Shown piece by piece: positions 51,471 to 59,704 of a stretch of 64,000 nt of DNA. The notes under the pieces were generated by a model. The model did not search any database and was not told where the DNA came from. It saw only the letters and a list, made by a program, of their open reading frames with translations. Both the position numbers and the translations under genes were made by a program. This DNA comes from Streptomyces sp. CG1 (lineage in GTDB: Bacteria > Actinomycetota > Actinomycetes > Streptomycetales > Streptomycetaceae): contig NZ_CP163518.1 of NCBI RefSeq assembly GCF_041080625.1, forward strand, positions 6,565,501-6,629,500. The letters run 5' to 3'. The stretch's first letter is position 1. Each line of letters starts with the position of its first letter.

Positions 51471-52454
51471 GTGGCCATCTTGGATCGGGATCGAAAGATC
51501 CTCTGGGCGCGTGCGCACAACTCGTGCGCTTACTGCAGGCGATCGCTGGTGGAGGATGCCACCGAGGGCGATAGAGAGTCGGTCGTAGGGGACGAGGCCC
51601 ACATCGTCGCTCAGTCGGGCAAGGGGCCACGCGCCGGGCTGATCCCTGACGGTGAAGTCGATCGGTACGAGAACCTCATCCTTCTCTGCAAGGTCCACCA
51701 CAAGCTCATAGATGATCAGCCGGCCGCATACACAGTGGAACGCTTGCGTGAGATGAAGCGCGCCCACGAGCAGTGGGCCGAGCAGAAGATCAGAGAGCTG
51801 GACCGTTCTGTTGATATAGATGACGTCCCCCCAGAGGTCTTCGACCATGTTCCCAAGACCACTGAGGAGCTCAACTACGTTGTAGGGAAGAGGCCGTACT
51901 CCTGGGAGTACCTCATGTACGCGGGCCTGCTCCAGGTCGGGCTGCTCGATGCGAAGCGGAGGGTAGAGGACCATCGACCGCTACCTTTGGAGTTCCGCGA
52001 CAAGCAGGCGGCTCTGAGACATGTATCGGTTCTCCTGGACGAGCTCACAGCCATCGTCCAACGGGTGATGGACTGCTTTGACCCTTTGCTCTTGTCTAAG
52101 GCGTTGGGTGAGCCGGGAAGGCCGGGCGAGTTCAGATTGATTGGCGACGTTGCGCATAGGCTGGTCGCAGCCTATGCGGAGTTTGCAGCCTGGTCGGCCT
52201 CGGTGCGGAACTCCGTAGTTCCTCGACAGGCCCGACGGGCATTTGCGGCCCTTGTGCACATGGCGGACAGGCCGATGCAGGACGTTGAAACCTACGTTCA
52301 GCGACTAGTTGCCCAGTTGAACGGTGCGATGGAGCGAGTCTCTCAAGGAAGCACCGAGCCTGTGGTACTGACAATCATCTGTGAGATCACCGCGGATCGG
52401 AACGTAGCGGATGAGGTCACGAGGGAGGTGCGGCGAGCTTACCGAAGGTGGTGA
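51471..52454 (+). CDS. HNH endonuclease with unknown C-terminal domain
   Basis: A 327-aa protein from GTG 51471; no ribosome binding site, so possibly leaderless. Residues 10-100 form an HNH nuclease: zinc pairs C19-x2-C22 and C73-x2-H76, catalytic His44 (DEAHIVAQS), Asn68 (YENLILLC) and His77. This HNH subtype also occurs fused to sensor domains in antiphage systems (for example Cap5 HNH-SAVED proteins). The remaining 220 residues are helical (RPYSWEYLMYAGLLQVGLLDAKRR...) and not recognised; they are not obviously SAVED. Codon use is less GC-biased than its neighbours, suggesting transfer. A defence role is inference. Confidence 0.85.
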   Translation: MAILDRDRKILWARAHNSCAYCRRSLVEDATEGDRESVVGDEAHIVAQSGKGPRAGLIPDGEVDRYENLILLCKVHHKLIDDQPAAYTVERLREMKRAHEQWAEQKIRELDRSVDIDDVPPEVFDHVPKTTEELNYVVGKRPYSWEYLMYAGLLQVGLLDAKRRVEDHRPLPLEFRDKQAALRHVSVLLDELTAIVQRVMDCFDPLLLSKALGEPGRPGEFRLIGDVAHRLVAAYAEFAAWSASVRNSVVPRQARRAFAALVHMADRPMQDVETYVQRLVAQLNGAMERVSQGSTEPVVLTIICEITADRNVADEVTREVRRAYRRW

Positions 52455-52756
52455 TACACCGGTCGCCGAAACATCAGCGGGCGAGAAAGGCCTCTGCCAT
52501 CGGTCGTGGGTCCCCAACGGGCAGGCGACACCCGCCTTCCCTGAGCCCGCAAAACCCGTTCGGGCCTTTTAATGTGCTCAACCGTCAGCTTTCGCCATAC
52601 CGATCGGGCAGGAGGCGCCAGTACCGGCGGGCCTGCGCTGCCGTGTGACCAGTAGTTGCCGAGCGTTTGTTGTTCATAGGCGCGTTGACTCGCGCTGTAC
52701 AGGCCCTCGTGACGTGAGCCGCCGGCCTGGACCTCTGAGAATGCGATCACGGTGAG
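52455..52756. other. intergenic stretch, nothing recognised
   Basis: About 300 bases between the HNH and DUF397 genes. A minus-strand frame (52439-52750) has no homology or start signal. No repeat, tRNA or hairpin of note was seen. Confidence 0.5.
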
Positions 52757-52948
52757 CTAGGTCAGTCGCTCAATGGCGGCGATGAACATTGACCATGTCC
52801 TCGGCGCTACCACGAGGGGTGGACTCTGCTGGACCTTGGTGTCTCGTATCCAGACTGAAGGAATCGGGCCGGTGTGCGCGGCTACTTCCACACAGTCCAT
52901 CCCTGCTGAGTCGCAGTAGCTGGACCGGATCCAGTGAGGTGCGGACAT
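52757..52948 (-). CDS. DUF397 protein
   Basis: A 63-aa DUF397 domain: W-RSSYCDSAGMDCVEVA at residues 6-23, VWIRDTK, and a C-terminal WSMFIAAIERL. ATG 52948 has GGAGAG upstream. DUF397 genes normally follow an XRE regulator of the BldB-associated Abi/Wbl systems, but no XRE gene is upstream here (the next gene encodes a membrane protein), so it is an orphan. It may be a toxin-antitoxin-like partner in related loci, but its role is unsettled. Confidence 0.85.
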   Translation of the reverse strand: MSAPHWIRSSYCDSAGMDCVEVAAHTGPIPSVWIRDTKVQQSPPLVVAPRTWSMFIAAIERLT

Positions 52949-53060
52949 TGGCTCTCCGTAACTGCGGATTCACTGTCACTAGGAGGACAACAGGTTCCTA
53001 CCCTGAACCCCGATCATCTGCTGCACCCGTCCCGCGATGTGAGGGCCAGGGGCGAGCCGT

Positions 53061-53639
53061 TCATGTAGCACCATATCCGTCAGGTCGGCTGACCGGCAGT
53101 TCGGTGATACCGAGATCCTGGCGCATCGTCTGCCTCACTTCGTACAAGCTCTGTGATGCGCGTTCCAACCGTTCTCTGATGTCGCCCAGCGACTCATCTG
53201 TGGTTGTGCCCTGCTCGTGCTGCATGAGCAGGGCGTGTATGCGATGCAACTGGTGGACGAGCCTGCTGCCGGCCAAGAGGACGTCGTCAGTGACCACCAT
53301 TTGCGCATCCGCGTAGACATCGCGAAGATTGCGGCGAGGCTCTTCACGATCCTGTCCCTGTTCGGGGCTGGCTTGTCCCGCCTCAAGCGCCATGTAGTGC
53401 CGCGACAATACTTGATGAAACTGCCGCAAGTGCAGGTTGAACGCCGCGTAAGTCGCCTTCCGCGCATTGACGGTCTCGCGGCGCTGCTCCTCCGATCGGT
53501 CCTCATGCCGTTGTCGTGCCGCGTGGTCGAGTTCCATCGATGTGGAACGCAGGGCGCTGCGATGCGCCAGAACGCCGGACAGGAGAGTGCCGACGACCCC
53601 GACCACAGCGACGATCAAGGCACTTGTAGAGGGGGACAT
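53061..53639 (-). CDS. membrane-anchored helical protein of the HNH island
   Basis: A 192-aa protein from ATG 53639. A -10 TACATT ends seven bases before the ATG and no ribosome binding site is present, so it is probably leaderless. An N-terminal helix (ALIVAVVGVVGTLLSGVLA) is followed by a charged coiled-coil-like stretch (RHEDRSEEQRRETVNARKATYAAFNLHLRQFHQVLS) and further helices. The layout is like the protein at 43827-44306. Less GC-biased codon use. Function unknown. Confidence 0.72.
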   Translation of the reverse strand: MSPSTSALIVAVVGVVGTLLSGVLAHRSALRSTSMELDHAARQRHEDRSEEQRRETVNARKATYAAFNLHLRQFHQVLSRHYMALEAGQASPEQGQDREEPRRNLRDVYADAQMVVTDDVLLAGSRLVHQLHRIHALLMQHEQGTTTDESLGDIRERLERASQSLYEVRQTMRQDLGITELPVSRPDGYGAT

Positions 53640-53775
53640 GGTCAAGAATGTATCGCGGCTGCTGCCCGGAGCTTGTCGCATCTGCGAGGCGCAGCCGTTG
53701 TCCCTCCCAGGTCGTTGGGCTTGGTTGTGAGGAGACTGTTGATGCGATGGACCCTCCATGCCGCTGATCCTGCGG

Positions 53776-54192
53776 TCATTGGATGACTGCGTCGGGTATC
53801 AGCGCCACGAGACCGGAGACGAAGCTGCCTACCGCGGCGAGGGTGACGAGGGTTTCCTTACCGTTCGCGAACAGCCCTGAACAGAACTCGCGCACCTGGC
53901 GTCGGACGATCAACAACTTGAGCTTCTGCCAGCGATGTTGCCGGATATGGCAGCCCATCAGGAGCCCGGTCGCGTTGTTACGGCAGCCGTCGTCCCGTCC
54001 TCTGACAGGAGCCCCACAGGTCACCGGAGCTTGAAAGAAGGACCAGAGGAGCACGGCGGCCGAGAGGACGGCGATCACCACAGGGCCTGCTGCTCTATTG
54101 ATCCACGCGGCGATGAGTAGAGCGCCGGCCAGGACACCCCACCACTGCCCCAGACCACCCAACCGACTGCTCCTCGCCCCCGAAGTCGCCAT
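53776..54192 (-). CDS. multi-helix membrane protein with Cys-rich loop
   Basis: A 138-aa protein with helices near residues 15-30, 34-55 and 112-135 and a cytosolic loop holding a conserved-looking Cys/His set (VTCGAPVRGRDDGC, then RNNATGLLMGCHIRQHRWQKLKLL). The C-x8-12-C-RNNA-GLL-GCH-R-H pattern recurs, by memory, in hypothetical Streptomyces proteins and may bind a metal. ATG 54192. Function unknown. It lies between the second msrA remnant and the 53061 gene. Confidence 0.7.
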   Translation of the reverse strand: MATSGARSSRLGGLGQWWGVLAGALLIAAWINRAAGPVVIAVLSAAVLLWSFFQAPVTCGAPVRGRDDGCRNNATGLLMGCHIRQHRWQKLKLLIVRRQVREFCSGLFANGKETLVTLAAVGSFVSGLVALIPDAVIQ

Positions 54193-54379
54193 GTCTGTAA
54201 TCGTGGCGAGAGGCGTAGCGAATCATGCCTCCAGCAAGAGGTATGGCCGAAAACGGCCTTCGGGAGGGCTGACGCTCTACGGAGACAGCACGACCAGACG
54301 GTGCGCAGTACCGGCCGTGCCGCTGCCCTGAGCGGTGGTCCGCAGCACAGCCCGTTGGGTCGGATGCAAGCTTGGAGGG

Positions 54380-54884
54380 CTACTGCTCCGTAGCTTCCGG
54401 CGCCGGGGCGACGCCCGTCGGGCAAGACGCCCCCCAGTTCGTCTCGAACGGCGTACTCAGCTTGACCCCCGTCCCGACCAGCCCGCAGTACCCGCCCGTT
54501 TTTGCTGTCCGAAAGGTACTGCTGGTGATAGGGCTCGGCCGGGTAGAAGGGGCGGTTGGTGGACGGGAGATCTCGGTGGTGATGGTGCCGTAGCCGGAGT
54601 GAGGCCGGGACCTTCTGGTACGAGGCACGGGAGGCCTCGGCGGTGGCGGCCTGCTCCGACGTGTGGGTGTGGATCGCCGAGCGGTACTGCATATCGACGT
54701 CGTTGCCCCGGCGGAAGCCCTGGGTCGGGCCGTGGGACTCCCAGAAGGTCTTCAGCAGGCGGTCGTACGAGATCACCTTCGGGTCGTGGACCACGCGGAC
54801 CGCCGCCGTGTGGCCGGTCAGGTCCGAGCAGACCTCTTCGTATGTGGGGTTCTCCGCGTAACCGCCCTGGTAGCCGACCGGCGT
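54380..54884 (-). pseudogene. msrA: degenerate msrA, copy 2 (catalytic N-terminus missing)
   Basis: The minus strand encodes the C-terminal two-thirds of a peptide-methionine sulfoxide reductase A: TPVGYQGGYAENPTYEEVCSDLTGHTAAVRVV, FWESHGPTQGFRRGNDVDMQYRSAI, FYPAEPYHQQYL and GYCGLVGTGVKL. The catalytic GCFWG region is absent. At least three frame changes occur (near 54600, 54560 and an extra G near 54496). Upstream the frame runs without a break into an M48-like fragment, so a deletion has fused two genes. It cannot be functional. Confidence 0.85.
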
Positions 54885-55290
54885 TGCGATCCGCTCGGCC
54901 GCAGCCTGCTCCTGCCGGGCCCGTTCGGCGGCCTCCTTGCCGTCGGCCTTGGCGTGGAACTGTCCGATGGCCCGGGCGAGTTGTACCCGGCCGCGTACGA
55001 CCAGCGCGGACATCCGGGTGCCACCGCCGGTGAAGCGGCCGTATTCATGGGCGAGTACGGCCCGCGGCTGGGCCTCGGTCAGGCCGGTCAGCAGGGGAAC
55101 GCCGAGGCGCAGGCGGCGCGGTCCGCGGAACGGGCCGAGCAGCCGCGGCTCTTCGACGGCCGACGCGTTGACGTCGCCGGTGAGCGGGATCCGGTCGGGG
55201 ACGCGGGTGCCGGCCGCGGCCGCGAGGTCCCGGACCAGGGCCCGCAGCCGGGGCTCGGCGGCCTCGGTGACCGGGATGCCGGGGCTCGCC
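54885..55290 (-). pseudogene. M48-type metalloprotease fragment fused to msrA remnant
   Basis: The minus strand encodes PRLRALVRDLAAAAGTRVPDRI, a LGVPLLTGLTEAQPRAVLAHEYGRFTGG segment and a basic helical tail (RARQEQAAAERIA) that runs directly into msrA codons. This matches the middle of M48 peptidases, but the zinc motif HExxH reads HEYGR, lacking the second His. Membrane parts and the rest of the protein are absent. Confidence 0.65.
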
Positions 55291-55424
55291 CTCGCTCCTG
55301 GGCGTGCGCGGCATGCGACGGCAGCCGGGGTGTGCGGTGCGGTGTGGGGGATGCCGGGGTATGCCGTACCGCCGGTCAGAAGGGCAATGCGGATGCGGCG
55401 CCGCGCCGCGGGAGTGCCGTCGGC

Positions 55425-56543
55425 TCAGCCGGGGAGCGTGGCCGGGCTGCCGCCGTTGGCCTCGTAACCCGCCACCGCCAGGGCGCGGTAGACCGCGAAC
55501 TCGGCGGCCGGGTCGGCGGACAGGGTCCAGGGCAGTGCGCCGACGTGTCCGTCGACGTGTATCAGCTGGTGCATGGCCTCCTGCCAGCGCTCGGCGCGGA
55601 CCAGGAAGAAGACCAGCAGATGGCGGACGTGCGCGAGCATCGGGTCGTCGGGGCGGGCCGAGTGCACCGCGTGCAGGGCGCCATGCATCGCCCTGGTGAC
55701 GACCTCGCTCTGGTAGAAGCTCGCCACCAGGTTCACTTCGGGGAGGTGCTCGAAGACCGCGAACAGCGGGAGCGCGGCGAGCAGCGAGCCCTGCGGGGCG
55801 CGGGCCGCAGCGGCTTCGGCGAAGGCGTACGCCTGCTCGCGCGAGCCGTGCCACTTCTCGCACCGGTAGTGCAGCGCGGCCAGATGCGCGCCCATGTGAT
55901 GCGGGGCACGGTCGAGGATCTTCAGCCACAGCTGGTCGAACTCGGCCTGCGGATAGGCGAGTCCGCGTGCGATGGACAGCTCGATGATGTACGGCACCGG
56001 GTCGCCGGGGGCCAGCAGGGCCGCCTGCCCGCACGCGTCCCGGGCCTCCTCCATGATGATCCGGAAGTCGTCCGTGCCCGGCGTCGACGTCCGCCAGGCC
56101 TGCTGCACCAGGAACTCCGCGTAGACGGCGGCGGCGCCCGCGTCCTTGGGCTGCTCGGCCCGCCAGACTCGCAGCCACTGGCCGCCCGGTGTCTCATGCA
56201 CCCCGCCGGGCCGCTGCTGCAGCTCCAGCGCGGCGGCGCCCGCGAAGGCCTGCACCCGCTGCCAGCGCCGCTCACCCTCGGTCTCGGTGCCGGCCAGCAG
56301 CTGGGAGGCCGCGCGATAGTCCCGCGTGCGCTGCACCAACTCCAGGACGTCCAGCAGGTCCTGGTCCGGGCCGGGCATGCGCACGTCCAGCTCTTCCTGG
56401 CGCACGAAGCCGTAGGCCGCCGGGTCGGCGGCGTCCGGGTGTCCCGGGGGAACCTGCTCGATCACCCCGCGCCTGCGCCGCAAGAGCGGGAGCAGCACGA
56501 AGCTCAGCATGAGCAGCGCCATCAGCAGCCAGAGAATCGCCAT
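55425..56543 (-). CDS. membrane-anchored TPR-like protein
   Basis: A 372-aa protein from ATG 56543: one N-terminal helix (ILWLLMALLMLSFVLLPLL) with a basic stop-transfer (RRRRG), then an all-helical cytosolic part with TPR/SEL1-like spacing (YRAASQLLAG, AAAVYAEFLVQQAW, ARDACGQAALLAPGDPVPYIIELSIARGL, QLWLKILDRAPHHMGAHLAALHY). Probably a scaffold; no partner is evident. It is conserved next to metB in Streptomyces by memory. Confidence 0.82.
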   Translation of the reverse strand: MAILWLLMALLMLSFVLLPLLRRRRGVIEQVPPGHPDAADPAAYGFVRQEELDVRMPGPDQDLLDVLELVQRTRDYRAASQLLAGTETEGERRWQRVQAFAGAAALELQQRPGGVHETPGGQWLRVWRAEQPKDAGAAAVYAEFLVQQAWRTSTPGTDDFRIIMEEARDACGQAALLAPGDPVPYIIELSIARGLAYPQAEFDQLWLKILDRAPHHMGAHLAALHYRCEKWHGSREQAYAFAEAAAARAPQGSLLAALPLFAVFEHLPEVNLVASFYQSEVVTRAMHGALHAVHSARPDDPMLAHVRHLLVFFLVRAERWQEAMHQLIHVDGHVGALPWTLSADPAAEFAVYRALAVAGYEANGGSPATLPG

Positions 56544-56637
56544 GCCCCAAGCGAACCAGACGCCGCCGAGAAATGGCCAACCCCGCCGCCAGGCTGTGGA
56601 AAACTCTCGTCCGGACCATGACAGGAAGGCTGACGCC

Positions 56638-56730
56638 GGACAGCTCAGGGCCGACGCCGGACCGACCAGGCCGCCGGACAGCTCAGGGCCGACGCCGGAC
56701 CGGCCAAGGCCGACGCCCGACAGCCCAAGG
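56638..56730. repeat. 38-bp tandem repeat (about 2.4 units)
   Basis: Units starting at 56641 and 56679 share CAGCTCAGGGCCGACGCCGG and most of the rest; a third, decayed unit follows (CGACAGCCCAAGG at about 56718). It lies in the 280-base gap upstream of metB. The unit is not divisible by three and no frame is supported. Confidence 0.75.
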
Positions 56731-56811
56731 ACAAAGCCCGGCCCACACAGGGAAATCCCTCCGGTCAGCGCTCCCCTCGTCCTGCGGGCGTCACCAACCG
56801 GCCGAGCGCAC

Positions 56812-56826
56812 TACGCTCGGTGCACA
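56812..56826 (+). promoter_or_regulatory. metB -10 region, leaderless
   Basis: TACGCT (56812-56817) ends eight bases before the ATG at 56826, and no ribosome binding site is present, so transcription should start at or next to the ATG. Confidence 0.5.
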
Positions 56827-57980
56827 TGAGCGACATGCACATCAGTCAGCACTTCGAGACCCTCGCGATCCACGCGGGCAACACCGCGGATCCCCTCACC
56901 GGCGCGGTCGTCCCGCCGATCTACCAGGTCTCGACCTACAAGCAGGACGGCGTCGGCGGGCTCCGCGGCGGCTACGAGTACAGCCGCAGCGCCAACCCCA
57001 CCCGCACCGCCCTCGAGGAGAACCTCGCCGCGCTGGAGGGCGGACGCCGCGGCCTCGCCTTCGCGTCCGGCCTGGCGGCCGAGGACACCCTGCTGCGCAC
57101 GCTGCTCAGCCCCGGTGACCACGTCGTGATCCCGAACGACGCCTATGGCGGAACCTTCCGCCTCTTCGCCAAGGTCGTCACCCGCTGGGGCGTGGAGTGG
57201 TCCGTCGCCGACACCAGCGACCCGGCCGCCGTACGCGCCGCGATCACCCCGAAGACCAAGGTCGTCTGGGTCGAGACCCCCTCCAACCCGCTGCTCGGCA
57301 TCACCGACATCGCCGCCGTCGCTCAGGTCGCGCACGACGCGGGCGCCAAGCTCGTCGTCGACAACACCTTCGCCACGCCCTACCTGCAGCAGCCGCTGGC
57401 GCTCGGCGCGGACGCCGTCGTCCACTCCCTGACCAAGTACATGGGCGGGCACTCGGACGTGGTCGGCGGTGCGCTGATCGTCGCCGACCAGGGCCTCGGC
57501 GAGGAGCTGGCCTACCACCAGAACGCGATGGGCGCCGTCGCCGGTCCGTTCGACTCCTGGCTGGTGCTACGCGGCGCCAAGACCCTCGCCGTACGCATGG
57601 ACCGGCACAGCGAGAATGCCACGAAGATCGCCGACATGCTGACCCGTCACGCGCGCGTGACGCAGGTGCTGTACCCGGGTCTGCCCGAGCACCCCGGCCA
57701 CGAGGTCGCCGCGAAGCAGATGAAGGCGTTCGGCGGCATGGTGTCCTTCCGCGTCGAGGGCGGCGAGGAGGCGGCGGTCGAGGTGTGCAACCGCGCCAAG
57801 GTGTTCACCCTCGGCGAGTCGCTCGGTGGCGTCGAGTCCCTGATCGAGCACCCCGGCCGTATGACGCACGCCTCCGTGGTGGGCTCCGCCCTCGAGGTCC
57901 CGGGCGATCTGGTCCGGCTGTCCGTGGGCATCGAGAACGTCGACGACCTGCTGGCGGACGTGCAGCAGGCCCTGGGCTAG
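56826..57980 (+). CDS. metB: cystathionine gamma-synthase
   Basis: PLP enzyme of the Cys/Met metabolism family, 384 aa, joining O-succinyl- or O-acetyl-homoserine with cysteine to cystathionine; the lyase direction is also possible in actinobacteria. Seen: YEYSRSANPTRTALE, ASGLAAEDTLL, VWVETPSNPLL, VVDNTFATP and the PLP-Lys in VHSLTKYMGGHSD; the C-terminal GESLGGVESL and R-S-GIE are present. ATG 56826 is preferred over GTG 56820. Followed by a terminator. Confidence 0.93.
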   Translation: MSDMHISQHFETLAIHAGNTADPLTGAVVPPIYQVSTYKQDGVGGLRGGYEYSRSANPTRTALEENLAALEGGRRGLAFASGLAAEDTLLRTLLSPGDHVVIPNDAYGGTFRLFAKVVTRWGVEWSVADTSDPAAVRAAITPKTKVVWVETPSNPLLGITDIAAVAQVAHDAGAKLVVDNTFATPYLQQPLALGADAVVHSLTKYMGGHSDVVGGALIVADQGLGEELAYHQNAMGAVAGPFDSWLVLRGAKTLAVRMDRHSENATKIADMLTRHARVTQVLYPGLPEHPGHEVAAKQMKAFGGMVSFRVEGGEEAAVEVCNRAKVFTLGESLGGVESLIEHPGRMTHASVVGSALEVPGDLVRLSVGIENVDDLLADVQQALG

Positions 57981-57997
57981 CCGAACGGGCACGTGTT

Positions 57998-58020
57998 GGC
58001 CGACGGCGGCGCCGTCGGCC
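57998..58020. terminator. terminator after metB
   Basis: GGCCGACGGC (57998-58007) and GCCGTCGGCC (58011-58020) form a perfect stem with a three-base loop, between convergent genes. Confidence 0.75.
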
Positions 58021-58032
58021 GACCGGCTCGGC

Positions 58033-58281
58033 TCACCAGCCGGTGATGGGCGGTGTCGTCTGGGAGGGCGGCACCGTCCACGGGTGCACCCGGGCCGCCC
58101 ACACACTGAACGCGACGGCCGCGGCACAGGCCAGCAGCCACAGCACCCGGCGGACGAGCAGCCTGCGCTGCAGCAGGCGCTCGCCACGGCGCACCGCCTC
58201 CGTGCACAGGTCCGGCGGCACCGGTGCCGGAGTCTGCTCCATGATCTGCCGCGCGGCGGCTTCCCGCTCGGTCCGGTTCAC
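58033..58281 (-). CDS. small single-pass membrane protein next to ECF sigma gene
   Basis: An 82-aa protein: a charged N-terminal 45 residues (NRTEREAAARQIMEQTPAPVPPDL, RRGERLLQRRLL) and a transmembrane helix (VLWLLACAAAVAFSVWAA) with a short outer tail. It lies 94 bases downstream of the ECF sigma gene on the same strand, the usual place of an anti-sigma factor. It has no zinc HxxxCxxC motif, so it would be an unusual one. That role is inferred. Confidence 0.72.
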   Translation of the reverse strand: MNRTEREAAARQIMEQTPAPVPPDLCTEAVRRGERLLQRRLLVRRVLWLLACAAAVAFSVWAARVHPWTVPPSQTTPPITGW

Positions 58282-58375
58282 CCCGCCTCCTCATGCGCCG
58301 AGGACGTCTGTTGCCGTGCCCAGAAGGCTGTACACGCTCCGAGCTGCACCTGGTCCCCTCACAGCCCCAGCCTCC

Positions 58376-58879
58376 TCACGACGGTGCCACCTTCGGGCCC
58401 GCCGTCCGTGGGGCGGTCGGGCGGGCTGGATGGAGCAGATTGGCTGTCGCGCGGTCGCAAATGGTGTGAACGCGTTCCGTCGGCAGGCCCAGCAGAGCCG
58501 CTGCCTGTTCTTCGGCGACGCCTTCGTAGAGGCGCAGCACGAGGATCAGCCGTTCCTGCGGGGTAAGCGCGGCGAGCGGGCTGCGTGGATCCGGGCGGGC
58601 GCGGCCGAAGGCCACGTACTGGTGCCAGGTCCCGCGCGCGAAGCGGGTGGCAAGGTACTGGCGGGCACAGTCGTACGGGTCCTCGCCGTGCAGCCGGTCC
58701 CAGCGCGCGTAGGTGTGCGCGAGCGCGAGTGTCAGCAGGCGCCGCGCGCGCGGGTTGGCGCGCGGCGCCTCCGCCGTGAGCAGCGTGGCGGCATGCAGCA
58801 GCCGCCCGGCCGCGCCCGCGACGAACGCCTCGAACTCCCGGGCCCGGCGGGTACCTCGGGACACCTGCCGCTCACCCAC
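58376..58879 (-). CDS. ECF-type sigma factor-like protein
   Basis: A 167-aa protein: weak region 2 (AFVAGAAGRLLHAATLLTA, LALAHTYARWDRL) and a clear region 4 (PLAALTPQERLILVLRLYEGVAEEQAAALLGLPTERVHTICDRATANLL). It resembles SigE-family Streptomyces sigma factors but region 2 is poor in the usual aromatic/basic residues. ATG or GTG start at 58879. Likely controls itself and the small membrane protein gene. Confidence 0.82.
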   Translation of the reverse strand: MGERQVSRGTRRAREFEAFVAGAAGRLLHAATLLTAEAPRANPRARRLLTLALAHTYARWDRLHGEDPYDCARQYLATRFARGTWHQYVAFGRARPDPRSPLAALTPQERLILVLRLYEGVAEEQAAALLGLPTERVHTICDRATANLLHPARPTAPRTAGPKVAPS

Positions 58880-59035
58880 CGCGCCTCCCCCTGGAGGAGC
58901 CCTGCCCGGTACGGGACAGGTGAACCCCGTACGACACAGGACCCGGTCTCATATGAGGCCAGGGCGGCGCCGGGGTCAAGACTCCAGAACCGACCGGTGT
59001 CCGCGAGGGCTCAGCCTTCGGAGGGCGTGCGCGGT

Positions 59036-59560
59036 TCAGGACGCCGGCGGCTGGTCCGCCGACGTGGGCCCCTGCACCGTCATCCGTGCGGACAGCGCGC
59101 GGTTGAAGCGGGTCAGGAGCGTGCAGAACTGCTCGCGCTCCTCCGGTGCCCAGTCCTCCGTCAGCTCGGCCATCAGCTGACGCCTGGAGGAACGCACCTC
59201 CTCCAGCCGGGCCACCCCGCGCGGGGACAGCTGAAGGACCACCGCACGTCCGTCCTCGGGGTGCGAGGTGCGCTTGACGAGCCCGGTGTCGACCAGCGGA
59301 GCCACCTGACGGGTGACCGTGGAGGAGTCGATGCCCATGCTCGCGGCGAGCGCCTTGACGCCCATCGGCCCTTCCTTGTCGAGGCGGTTGAGCAGCAGAT
59401 AGGCCGCCCGGTCCATGGAGTTGCGCACCTGCCCGACACCCCCGAGCCGAGTCTGTTCGGCACGGCGGGCGAACACCGCCACCTCGTGCTGGAGAGTGTC
59501 GAGGAGACCGGTGTCACCGACGGTCGTCATGTCCATCGACATTTCAGGTGTTGTGGGCAT
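59036..59560 (-). CDS. MarR-family transcriptional regulator
   Basis: A 174-aa regulator with a winged HTH: YLLLNRLDKEGPMGVKALAASMGIDSSTVTRQVAPLVDTGLVKRTSHPEDGRAVVLQLSPRG-type pattern (residues 54-115), framed by N- and C-terminal dimer helices. It is divergent from ilvA, with 144 bases between. The ligand and targets are unknown; it may control itself or ilvA. Confidence 0.92.
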   Translation of the reverse strand: MPTTPEMSMDMTTVGDTGLLDTLQHEVAVFARRAEQTRLGGVGQVRNSMDRAAYLLLNRLDKEGPMGVKALAASMGIDSSTVTRQVAPLVDTGLVKRTSHPEDGRAVVLQLSPRGVARLEEVRSSRRQLMAELTEDWAPEEREQFCTLLTRFNRALSARMTVQGPTSADQPPAS

Positions 59561-59704
59561 GGCCGGAGGCTCGCTTCATGAAGGGCTGCTGGGTTGGGGG
59601 ACAGGGTACGCGGCCCGGAGGCGGGCCGTACCGGCGCTGCACAAACCGGTCTCGGAGCTTGGTCACACAAGTCGTGCACGACCGTGAACTGCGATGCTGG
59701 AGTC

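Noticed and set aside
54075-55013. 312-codon intact protein
   Set aside because: It is an out-of-frame continuation through msrA and M48 remnants and beyond; the C-terminal third has no homology and msrA continues in another frame.
54663-56621. 652-codon + strand open frame
   Set aside because: Antisense to the TPR-like gene and the M48/msrA remnants, whose protein motifs are clear on the minus strand; composition is that of a shadow.
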